Shown in pieces: positions 1-7,555 of a stretch of 17,113 bases of DNA. Positions within the stretch are counted from its first letter, which is position 1, and each line of letters opens with the position of its first letter. A program made the translations under genes and the position numbers. The notes beneath the pieces were generated by a model. The model worked only from the letters and a program-made list of their open reading frames with translations. It made no database searches and was not told the origin of the DNA. The stretch is from Rubrivivax sp. (GTDB lineage: Bacteria; Pseudomonadota; Gammaproteobacteria; Burkholderiales; Burkholderiaceae_C), in the NCBI GenBank assembly GCA_020851615.1, contig JADZCL010000112.1, positions 1 to 17,113 of the forward strand. Reading direction: 5' to 3'.

Positions 1-1068
<1,068 letters not shown>

Positions 1069-1137
1069 CTACGAAAGGGATTGGGTGAGGGGGCGCGCAG
1101 CCACGGCCACTGCCGCAACCACGGCCGGTGCCGTCGA

Positions 1138-1428
1138 TTACTTCTCGACGACTGCGAAGAGGTCTTCTTCGCGCATCACGAGCAGTTCGTCGCCGTCGAC
1201 CTTCACGGTCTGGCCGCTGTACTTGCCAAACAGCACGCGGTCGCCGACCTTGATGTTCAGGGCGACGAAGTCCCCCTTGTCGTTGCGCTTGCCGGGGCCC
1301 ACGGCCAGGACCTCGCCCTGGTCGGGCTTCTCGGCGGCGTTGTCGGGGATCACGATGCCCGAGGCCGTCTTGGTTTCGTTCTCGAGGCGCTTGACGATCA
1401 CGCGATCGTGCAACGGACGAAGCTTCAT
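1138..1428 (-). CDS. groES: 10 kDa co-chaperonin GroES
   Basis: GroES is the heptameric lid that closes the GroEL cavity during the ATP cycle. The 96-residue product has the family's usual length, starts [14 protein letters not shown], contains the mobile-loop segment [19 protein letters not shown], and ends [17 protein letters not shown] before TAA. An in-frame ATG lies two codons upstream at 1432-1434, but the AGGAG ribosome-binding site directly abuts it. The ATG at 1426-1428 has proper spacing of about 6 nt, so that start is chosen. It is the first gene of the groES-groEL operon, with a leader of about 125 nt. A combined sigma70/sigma32 promoter and a CIRCE operator upstream indicate heat-shock induction plus HrcA repression. 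Confidence 0.98.
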   Translation of the reverse strand: MKLRPLHDRVIVKRLENETKTASGIVIPDNAAEKPDQGEVLAVGPGKRNDKGDFVALNIKVGDRVLFGKYSGQTVKVDGDELLVMREEDLFAVVEK

Positions 1429-1492
1429 CAACATCTCCTGTGGATTCAGGTCAAATTGGCGGGTGCGCGGAAAGTGAGCACCCATTCACGCG

Positions 1493-1530
1493 TTACGATG
1501 GCCGCAGCCAGGCCGCGGCTGGCATCGTTA
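1493..1530 (-). repeat. Imperfect inverted repeat in the groES mRNA leader
   Basis: In the minus-strand transcript TAACGAT and ATCGTAA arms (one mismatch) flank GCC/GGC and AGCC/GGCT pairings with small bulges around a 7-nt loop. The hairpin lies immediately downstream of the CIRCE operator and shares three bases with it. It ends about 65 nt before the groES start, so it does not cover the ribosome-binding site. The pairing is seen in the sequence; any role in mRNA stability is inference. Confidence 0.5.
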
Positions 1531-1554
1531 GCACTCATGCCTGGCGAGTGCTAG
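1528..1554. promoter_or_regulatory. CIRCE operator (HrcA binding site) of groESL
   Basis: The sequence TTAGCACTC, nine spacer bases, then GAGTGCTAG matches the CIRCE consensus TTAGCACTC-N9-GAGTGCTAA at every arm position except the last base. It begins 7 bp downstream of the -10 box of the groES promoter, so it covers the expected transcription start, the usual place for HrcA repression. HrcA itself is not encoded in this window. Confidence 0.95.
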
Positions 1555-1561
1555 CAAAACA

Positions 1562-1590
1562 ATTATAGGGTCGCTCCGCGCGGTTTCAAG
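1562..1590 (-). promoter_or_regulatory. groES promoter, overlapping sigma70 and sigma32 readings
   Basis: On the minus strand TTGAAA (1584-1589) and a perfect TATAAT (1562-1567) are separated by 16 bp, a strong sigma70 promoter. The same bases read as a sigma32 heat-shock promoter: CTTGAAA, a 13-bp spacer, then CCCTATAAT, close to the CCCCAT-type -10 of sigma32. With the CIRCE site just downstream, this points to dual positive and negative heat-shock control. The motifs are seen; use by either sigma factor is inferred. Confidence 0.88.
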
Positions 1591-1734
1591 AGGCTTGCGG
1601 TTGCAACAGACACGCCGGGCTGACGGACGCGAGATCGGCTCGGGTAGCATCGCGCGCCTTTGTCCCCTGAGCATTGCGCCGGTCTTGCATGGCTTGCCGT
1701 GGCGCCGGTGCTGCCCATCCGACCCGGAGCCACC

Positions 1735-3033
1735 ATGAATCGATCCGCCCTTGCTGCGCGCACCGCCCTGGCCACTGTCCTGATCCTGGCCAGCCCGGTG
1801 GCGTTCGCGCAGGCGGCCGCGGCGCCGGCGGCCGCGGCGCCGGCAGCCTCGGCGGCGTCGGCCCCTGCGTTTGCGGTGCGGGCCGAGGTCGGCGCAGCGC
1901 TGAACCAGGCCATCGACCTCTTTCGTACCGGCAAGGCCGCCGAGGCCAAGGCCACGCTCGAGAAGGCACAAGCCACGCTGCAGAACCTGCAGCCGCCCGA
2001 AGCCACGGTGATGCACCGCGTGCGCGGCCTGATCGAGATGCAGCTCGAGCAGTACGCGGCCGCAGTGCAGTCGCTGCAGGCCGCGCTGGCTGCGGGCGCG
2101 CAAAGCGCGGCCGATGCGCTGCAGTGCGAGGAAGCCCTGGCGCGCGCGCAGTTCAGCCTCAAGGCCTACCCCGCCGCAGCCGCCGCCGCGCGCAAGGCGC
2201 TGGCTGCGGGCAGCAAGTCGGTGCCGGTGCAGGCGGTGCTGGTGCGTGCCACCTATCTGCAGAACGACTACGCACAGACCATCCGCCTGCTGCAGGAGCA
2301 GCAGCAGCGCGATGGCAAGCTGGGGCAGGAGGATCTGCGTCTGCTCGCCTCGGCCTACGGGCAGAGCAAGGACGAGGCCAACTACGTCCGGCTGGCCGAG
2401 CAATTGCTGCGCGAGTACGGGCGGCAGGAATACTGGCCCGATCTGCTGTCGCGGGTGCAGCGGCAGGACGGCTGGCAGCCGCGATGGGACATCGACGTCT
2501 ACCGCCTGCGCCTGCGCCTGGCGATGATGGACGAGGCCGACGACTATCTGGTCCTGGCCGAGCTGGCCGCCAAGGCCGGCTTGCCGGCCGAAGCGCAGAC
2601 GGTGCTGGAGGCCGGCTTCGCCAGCGGCCGGCTCGGCAAGGGTGCGGGGGCCCCGCAGCAGGAGCGCCTGCGTGCCAGTGTCGGCAAGCAGGCGGCGGAC
2701 GACCGCCAGAGCCTGCTGGCCGCAGCGACGCGGCCCCCGTCCATCGGCGATGCGCGCGCTGCGGCCAACACCTTCAACACCGGCGCGGCCCTGGTCTCCA
2801 TAGGCCAGTTCGAGCCGGGGCTGGTGCTGATGAAGGCCGCGCTCGGTGGCCCACTGCCTGACCTGGCGCAGGCGCGGCTGGAGTACGGGCAGGCGCTGGC
2901 CGCTGCGGGCAAGGCCAGCGAGGCGATCGCCGCCTTGCAGGCCGTCACCGAGCCGCCGCAGCTGGCCCTGCTTGCGCGCCTGTGGGCGCTGGCCCTGACG
3001 GTGCCCGGCAAGCCGGCACAGAAGGGCGGATGA
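1735..3033 (+). CDS. Secreted tetratricopeptide-repeat protein
   Basis: The 432-residue product begins with a signal peptide (MNRSALAART, a hydrophobic stretch, then AFA at residues 23-25 before the likely cleavage site), so a periplasmic location is expected. An Ala/Pro linker follows. The rest is helical, with degenerate TPR-like repeats such as ALNQAIDLFRTGKAAEAKATLEKA and VMHRVRGLIEMQLEQYAAAVQSLQAAL, and further pairs near residues 270-300 and 345-410. The ATG at 1735 is chosen because CGGAG sits 5 nt upstream and the signal peptide starts there. TPR proteins usually serve as protein-protein docking surfaces; no catalytic motif is visible. The MFS gene starts 20 bp downstream and may be co-transcribed. 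I do not recognise a named family, so the partner is unknown. Confidence 0.88.
   Translation: MNRSALAARTALATVLILASPVAFAQAAAAPAAAAPAASAASAPAFAVRAEVGAALNQAIDLFRTGKAAEAKATLEKAQATLQNLQPPEATVMHRVRGLIEMQLEQYAAAVQSLQAALAAGAQSAADALQCEEALARAQFSLKAYPAAAAAARKALAAGSKSVPVQAVLVRATYLQNDYAQTIRLLQEQQQRDGKLGQEDLRLLASAYGQSKDEANYVRLAEQLLREYGRQEYWPDLLSRVQRQDGWQPRWDIDVYRLRLRLAMMDEADDYLVLAELAAKAGLPAEAQTVLEAGFASGRLGKGAGAPQQERLRASVGKQAADDRQSLLAAATRPPSIGDARAAANTFNTGAALVSIGQFEPGLVLMKAALGGPLPDLAQARLEYGQALAAAGKASEAIAALQAVTEPPQLALLARLWALALTVPGKPAQKGG
1813..1842 (+). repeat. Tandem 15-bp repeat, two exact copies
   Basis: Two perfect copies of gcggccgcggcgccg stand head to tail within the TPR gene and encode AAAAP twice, just after the predicted signal-peptide cleavage site. 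The 15-bp unit keeps the reading frame, so copy-number change would only alter linker length. Confidence 0.85.
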
Positions 3034-3052
3034 CCGTGCACCCGTCCACGCC

Positions 3053-4279
3053 GTGAGCGCAAAGGCCCGTTCCGCGCCGCCCGAGCGCGCGCGTGCGGCG
3101 CTGATCATCGTTGGCGCCGGAGTGTGTGCCGCGCTGCACCTGGGCAAGCTGCCCCCGGCGATCCCGGTGCTGCAGCAGGCGCTGGGGGTGACGCTGGTCG
3201 AGGCGGGCTTCCTGCTCTCGCTGGTGCAACTGGCGGGCATGACCGCGGGGCTGGCCTTCGGCGTGCTTGCCGATGGCTTCGGACTGCGCCGCAGCATGCT
3301 GACCGGTCTTGTCGTGCTGGCGCTGGCGAGTGCGCTGGGCGGCATGGCCCGCGAAGTGCCGATGCTGATGGCCTTGCGCGCGGTCGAGAGCATGGGCTTC
3401 CTGCTCACCGTGCTGCCCGCGCCCGGGCTGCTGCGCCAGCTCGTGCCCCCGGCGCGGCTGGCACGCGTGATGGGCATCTGGGGCGCGTACATGCCGCTGG
3501 GTGCAGCCAGCGCCTTGCTGCTGGGGCCGCTGGCCATCCAGGCCCTGGGCTGGCGCGCCTGGTGGTGGCTGCTCGCTGCGCTGACCGTGACCGTAGCGCT
3601 GCTGGTCATGCGTGCGGTGCCCGGTGACACCCAGGGGCCGCGGCCGGCCACGGCGCTGCCCTGGTTGCAACGCCTGCGCCACACGCTGGCCGCGCCAGGG
3701 CCCTGGCTGCTGGCGCTCAGCTTTGCCTGCTATTCCAGCCAGTGGCTGGGCGTGGTGGGTTTCCTGCCGACGATCTACCGTGACGCAGGTATCGCACCGG
3801 CCCTGGGCGGTGTACTGACGGCGGTGGCCGCGGCAGTCAACATCGTCGGCAACGTCAGCTCGGGCTGGCTGCTGCACCACGGCTGGCCGGCGCCGCGCCT
3901 GCTAGCGATCGGCTTCGTGACCATGGCGCTGGCCTGCGTGCTGGCCTTCGCCGAGTTCGGCCAGCCCGCAGCCCTGCGCTACGCGGCGGTGCTGGTGTTC
4001 TCGATGGTGGGCGGGGTCATCCCAGGCACCTTGTTCGCACTCGTCGTGCAGGTCGCACCCGGTGAGCACACGCTGTCGTCCACGGTCGGCTGGATGCAGC
4101 AGTGGTCGTCGCTGGGTCAGTTCAGCGGCCCGCCTATCGTGGCCTGGGTCGCCGAGCGCAGCGGGGGCTGGTCGATGACCTGGGCGGCGACCGGCGCGGG
4201 TTCGCTGGTCGGCTTGTGGCTGGCGGCGCGCATCGCGCGGGTGCTGGCGCAACGGGAGCGCGTGCAGTCACCGCCCTGA
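3053..4279 (+). CDS. Major facilitator superfamily transporter (CynX/NimT-like)
   Basis: A 408-residue, strongly hydrophobic protein with about twelve predicted membrane spans in the inner membrane. The loop between spans 2 and 3 carries the MFS signature GVLADGFGLRRSM (about residues 70-82). The two halves are joined by a polar stretch near residues 190-205. The pattern resembles the CynX/NimT branch (COG2807), but the substrate cannot be read from sequence. No in-frame ATG fits the N terminus, so GTG at 3053 is used, 20 bp after the TPR stop; no clear ribosome-binding site precedes it, which may mean translational coupling. The gene ends convergently to the small membrane protein at 4318-4545. 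The family call is firm; the subfamily is less so. Confidence 0.9.
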   Translation: MSAKARSAPPERARAALIIVGAGVCAALHLGKLPPAIPVLQQALGVTLVEAGFLLSLVQLAGMTAGLAFGVLADGFGLRRSMLTGLVVLALASALGGMAREVPMLMALRAVESMGFLLTVLPAPGLLRQLVPPARLARVMGIWGAYMPLGAASALLLGPLAIQALGWRAWWWLLAALTVTVALLVMRAVPGDTQGPRPATALPWLQRLRHTLAAPGPWLLALSFACYSSQWLGVVGFLPTIYRDAGIAPALGGVLTAVAAAVNIVGNVSSGWLLHHGWPAPRLLAIGFVTMALACVLAFAEFGQPAALRYAAVLVFSMVGGVIPGTLFALVVQVAPGEHTLSSTVGWMQQWSSLGQFSGPPIVAWVAERSGGWSMTWAATGAGSLVGLWLAARIARVLAQRERVQSPP

Positions 4280-4281
4280 AG

Positions 4282-4309
4282 GCGCGGCTGCCGCGCGTGT
4301 GCGGCGCAC
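4282..4309. terminator. Two GC-rich hairpins between convergent genes, possible terminator
   Basis: GCGCGG-CTG-CCGCGC (4282-4296) is followed at once by GTGC-GGC-GCAC (4299-4309). Both lie in the 38-bp gap between the MFS stop codon and the stop codon of the opposing small gene. There is no T tract, so intrinsic termination is only suggested by position and structure. Confidence 0.4.
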
Positions 4310-4317
4310 CTTGCGGC

Positions 4318-4545
4318 CTACTGGCCGTCGTTGCTGGCCGTACCTGGGGCGACGACAGGAGTTGCCGGTGCGCCGACCGTGGCCTCAGGCTGCGCGGGTG
4401 AGAGCGCGGCCAGCGCCAGTGCCGTGCTGACCAGCGCCAGCAACAACACCAGGACACGGAGGACGGGTGGGCGGTCGCGGTGCTGGGCCATGTGCGTGCG
4501 GATCGACAGGAAGCAGGAGGTCTCAGGTGCCGATTGTTCCAGCAT
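4318..4545 (-). CDS. Small single-span membrane protein, hypothetical
   Basis: Reading leftward from ATG at 4543-4545, this frame gives 75 residues: a polar N terminus, one hydrophobic segment at about residues 28-48 (VLRVLVLLLALVSTALALAA) and a Pro/Ala/Thr-rich tail, probably periplasmic. AAGAGG stands about 5 nt before this ATG, which favours it over the ATG at 4491 that has no ribosome-binding site. The frame also stays open upstream for more than 200 bp with coding-like codon choice (ATG at 4701 possible), so a longer protein of 127 residues cannot be excluded. No family is recognised. It is convergent with the MFS gene and lies downstream of the envelope-protein pair on the same strand. 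Confidence 0.45.
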   Translation of the reverse strand: MLEQSAPETSCFLSIRTHMAQHRDRPPVLRVLVLLLALVSTALALAALSPAQPEATVGAPATPVVAPGTASNDGQ

Positions 4546-4775
4546 GTCGCCTCTTGGCCCTCCGATCAAACTTGAAACATCGGTCAGGAAATCCCTGGCC
4601 GTCGCGTGTGAGCCACGCGCGATGCAGCGGCTGCGTCCATCGCGCCGCAGCCAGTGGGCGGGGGCCAGACGCGTCATCGGCTGCGCGGCCTGGTCGACCA
4701 TGCGCTCGATGATCGGTACCGCAAACTCGATCGCATCGACGACGCCGGCCGCCGCCAGCGCCTGCCGTGCGGGGT

Positions 4776-5543
4776 TCAGCGCACGGTGTAGCCGCGGCCT
4801 TCCAGGCAGGCCGTGCGTGCGCGCTGGTAGTCGCTGCGGCCGGTGGTGGAGACGGTCTGCGTCTGGCCGGTGGCGACACCGCTTGGATCGAAGCCCGACT
4901 GCGTGGCGGCCCAGCGGTGGCATTCGTACTCGTCATTGGCCTGCTGCTCGGCGCTCTGGCCCTGGCGTGGGTAGACGAAGCTGCGCTCCGGTGGCGCGGC
5001 GTCGGCCGGTGCCACGGGCGGCGCGACGACCTCGTAGCCGCCGCCGCTGTACTTGCGGTAGTAGACCCCGTTGACGTACCAGTAGGACAAGCCGCCGATC
5101 ACGATTGCGGTCCGCCAGTCCGGCAGCAGATCGACGACGATGCCGATGGGCGGGCGCACCGTGACCCAGCCGCGGGCACCCGGTGTGGCCCAGATGCCGT
5201 CCCAGAACCGGTAGCTCACGCCACCCCACCACACCGCAGGCGGTGGTCTGGGCGGCAGCACGACGACGCGCCCGGGTGGCGGGTAGCGGTGGTTGTGGCC
5301 GTAGGCGCCGTCGAACCAGCGGTCGTCGCGGCGACTTTCGGCGCGCCAGCCCTCCCGCGGGTCGCGGCGCTCGATGTGACGCTCGGGCCCGCCCGGGCGC
5401 GGGCCGGGGCGTGTCTGCTCGGGGTGGCCGGGCCGATCGGGACGCATGCCGCGCTCATCGGGTGCGGCCGGGCTGGCCGTTGCGCACACCGCAAGCGAAC
5501 AGGCCAGCAGCAGCGTGCGGACGGCGGGCAGGTGGATCGGCAT
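4776..5543 (-). CDS. Periplasmic protein with DUF6515-like core and YPxxGQSAEQQ C-terminal module
   Basis: The 255-residue product has a signal peptide (MPIHLPAVRTLLLACSLAVC, then ATASPA). A highly charged Arg/Pro/Gly region at about 30-95 follows. An aromatic, valine-rich core at about 100-165 contains PPIGIVVDLLPDW and GLSYWYVNGVYYRKY, the pattern of DUF6515-type surface or periplasmic proteins. The C-terminal module starts YPRQGQSAEQQ (about 191-201), has YEC at C208 and ends ACLEGRGYTVR with C246; the two cysteines could form a disulfide. GTG at 5552 would overlap the upstream stop by 4 bp; ATG at 5543 is chosen because it opens directly into the signal peptide. It forms an operon with the upstream lipoprotein gene, whose ends carry the same module. 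Function is unknown. Confidence 0.82.
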   Translation of the reverse strand: MPIHLPAVRTLLLACSLAVCATASPAAPDERGMRPDRPGHPEQTRPGPRPGGPERHIERRDPREGWRAESRRDDRWFDGAYGHNHRYPPPGRVVVLPPRPPPAVWWGGVSYRFWDGIWATPGARGWVTVRPPIGIVVDLLPDWRTAIVIGGLSYWYVNGVYYRKYSGGGYEVVAPPVAPADAAPPERSFVYPRQGQSAEQQANDEYECHRWAATQSGFDPSGVATGQTQTVSTTGRSDYQRARTACLEGRGYTVR

Positions 5544-5548
5544 GGTGG

Positions 5549-6106
5549 TCACCCCACGGTGTAGCCGCGCGCCTGCATGCAGGCACGCATCGCGCGATGG
5601 AAGTCGGCCAGTGGCTGGCGTGGACGGGCGCTGGCCGCGGCATGTTCGGCAGCGGCGGCCTCCGCCGCCTGCGCGCGCGACTCCTGCACGGCGGCACCCA
5701 GCAGGGCGCCGAAGACGGCGCCGATGACGGCGTTTGGCCCGGCCTGGCGCGGGCTCGACACTGCCGCCCCCAGGATGGCCCCGGCGGCCGCACCCCCGAC
5801 CACGTCGGCGCCGTCACGACGCGCCTGCGGCGGGGGCGGTGTCCAGGGTCGGGTGAGGGGCGTCATGCCCGGGTCGGTGCCGCTGTCGCGCACCGCCAGC
5901 CGGTAGCACTCGTAGCGGTCACGATCCTGGCGTTCTGCGGATTGGCCACGCTCGGGGTAGAAGAACATCGGCGGGGCGCTGACCGGCGCAGGTGGGCCCG
6001 GGCGCGACGCGTGGCGCGGGGGTGCCACCACACAGCCTGCCAGCAGCGCGGTCGCGAGCGTGAGCGCCAGCCAGGCCGGCAGGTGGCGGGCAGGTGCAGG
6101 CAGCAT
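5549..6106 (-). CDS. Glycine-zipper lipoprotein sharing a C-terminal module with its neighbour
   Basis: The 185-residue product has a lipoprotein signal peptide ending in the lipobox LLAGC, with the lipidated cysteine at residue 25. The mature protein carries YPERGQSAERQ (50-60) and RYECYRLAV with C67. A glycine zipper follows at about 103-140 (VVGGAAAGAILGAAV, then AVIGAVFGALLGAAV), then an Ala/Glu helix and the ending MRACMQARGYTVG with C176. Zippers of this type insert into or associate with membranes, as in outer-membrane SlyB- and OmpA-linked families. ATG at 6106 gives the standard signal peptide; ATG at 6124 would add six residues, and neither has a strong ribosome-binding site. Its stop codon lies 5 bp before the next gene's ATG. 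The location is well supported; the role is unknown. Confidence 0.85.
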   Translation of the reverse strand: MLPAPARHLPAWLALTLATALLAGCVVAPPRHASRPGPPAPVSAPPMFFYPERGQSAERQDRDRYECYRLAVRDSGTDPGMTPLTRPWTPPPPQARRDGADVVGGAAAGAILGAAVSSPRQAGPNAVIGAVFGALLGAAVQESRAQAAEAAAAEHAAASARPRQPLADFHRAMRACMQARGYTVG

Positions 6107-6171
6107 GGGGGCACAACGTGCCATGCACCCGCGGCGTTGGCAAGCGCCGTGTGAAGATGTGCAAAGCGCAG

Positions 6172-7428
6172 TCACGACGCGTGATAGAAGGCGTAGCCGA
6201 CGAGGATCGCGCCGACCAGGCCAACGAGGTCGGCGAACAGTCCGCACGACAGCGCATAGCGCGTGTTCTTGATGTTGACGCTGCCGAAGTAGACCGCCAG
6301 TACGTAGAAAGTCGTCTCGGTCGAGCCCTGGATGATGGCGGCCAGGCGGCCCTGGAAGCTCTCCACGCCGTAGGTCTTCATCACGTCGATCATCAACCCG
6401 CGCGCGCCGCTGCCCGAGAGCGTCTTCATCAGTCCCACGGGCAGCGCGGGCACGAAGTCGGTGTTCAGGCCCAGTGCCGCCACGGCTGCGGCGATGCCGG
6501 CCATCACCACGTCCATGCAGCCGGTACTGCGAAAGACGGCGATCGCCGCCAGGATCGCGATCAGGTAGGGGATGATGGTCACCGCGACCTGGAAGCCTTC
6601 CTTGGCGCCGTCGACGAAGGCGTCGTAGACGTTGATGCGTTGCAGGGCGCCGGCGGCCACGAAGAGCACGATGATGCCCAGGATCACCGCGCTGCCCACC
6701 AGGCCCACCATGTCAGCCATCTCCTTGGGCGGCAGGCCGCGCAGCGCCAGCGCCAGCAACGCCAGCAGCAGGCTGAAGCCACCAAGGAAGGCCACGATGG
6801 GCCACTGCAACAGGCGGATGCGCTGGGCCCAGGCCACCGCGACCAGGCCGGCGGTGAAGCTGATGAAGGTGCCGATCAGTGTGGGCAGGAAGATGTCGGC
6901 GGCGTTGAAGCCGCTGGTGAGCCCCTGCTCGATGGCGATGCTCTGGCGCATTGCGATCACCGAGGTCGGGATCAGCGTGATGCCCGCGGTGTTGAGCACC
7001 AGGAACATGATCATCGGGTTGCTGGCGATCTCCTTGGTGGGGTTGATCTCCTGCAGTTCGCGCATGGCCTTGAGCCCGAGCGGCGTGGCCGCGTTGTCCA
7101 GCCCCAGCATGTTGGCGCTGAAGTTCATCACGATGCTGCCGCCGGCGGCGTGGCCGCGCGGGATGTCGGGGAACAGCCGCGTGAACAGCGGCGCCATCAC
7201 CCGCGCGAAGAGCCGGATCATGCCCGCCTGCTCGCCCACCCGCATGATGCCCAGCCACAGGCTCATGATGCCCACCAGCCCGAGGCTGATGTCAAAGCCC
7301 GTGCGCGCGGTGTCGAAGAGGGCGGTGAGCACGCGCGTGAAGATCGCCAGGTCCCCCTGCGCCAGCCGCACCAGGGCGACCACGAAGCCGATCAGGATGA
7401 AGCCGACCCAGACGACGTTGAGGACCAT
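6172..7428 (-). CDS. Fused SpmA-SpmB-type nucleoside-recognition-domain membrane protein
   Basis: A 418-residue polytopic inner-membrane protein. The N-terminal half (about 1-200) matches SpmA, with SANMLGLDNAATPLG at 104-118. The C-terminal half (about 235-418) matches SpmB, with GAKEGFQVAVTIIPYLIAIL, LMKTLSGSGARGLM and IIQGSTETTFYVLAVYFGSV. In Bacillus these are two adjacent proteins needed for spore-core dehydration; fused or paired forms occur in many bacteria that do not sporulate, where the transported molecule is unknown. The ATG at 7428 starts exactly at the first hydrophobic segment; the frame continues upstream, but that sequence is Arg/Pro-rich and unlike the family. No clear ribosome-binding site is visible. 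It is divergent from the SPFH gene across 127 bp. Confidence 0.92.
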   Translation of the reverse strand: MVLNVVWVGFILIGFVVALVRLAQGDLAIFTRVLTALFDTARTGFDISLGLVGIMSLWLGIMRVGEQAGMIRLFARVMAPLFTRLFPDIPRGHAAGGSIVMNFSANMLGLDNAATPLGLKAMRELQEINPTKEIASNPMIMFLVLNTAGITLIPTSVIAMRQSIAIEQGLTSGFNAADIFLPTLIGTFISFTAGLVAVAWAQRIRLLQWPIVAFLGGFSLLLALLALALRGLPPKEMADMVGLVGSAVILGIIVLFVAAGALQRINVYDAFVDGAKEGFQVAVTIIPYLIAILAAIAVFRSTGCMDVVMAGIAAAVAALGLNTDFVPALPVGLMKTLSGSGARGLMIDVMKTYGVESFQGRLAAIIQGSTETTFYVLAVYFGSVNIKNTRYALSCGLFADLVGLVGAILVGYAFYHAS

Positions 7429-7555
7429 CGCGCGAGCATAAGGGCCATGAGGGACGGTGGCGTCGATCGACACCGGAGTCGCCGCTTCGTACAGAATCCG
7501 CCCCTTGCCGGGCTTGCGCGGGCGCGCCGGCCGGGGCAAGCGGCAAGGAGACACC

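Noticed and set aside
1528..3684. Long minus-strand open frame of 718 codons opposite the TPR and MFS genes
   Set aside because: It is antisense to two well-supported genes, gives Arg/Gln/His/Gly-rich low-complexity protein, and runs through the groES promoter and CIRCE. This is the usual by-product of high GC3 coding on the other strand.
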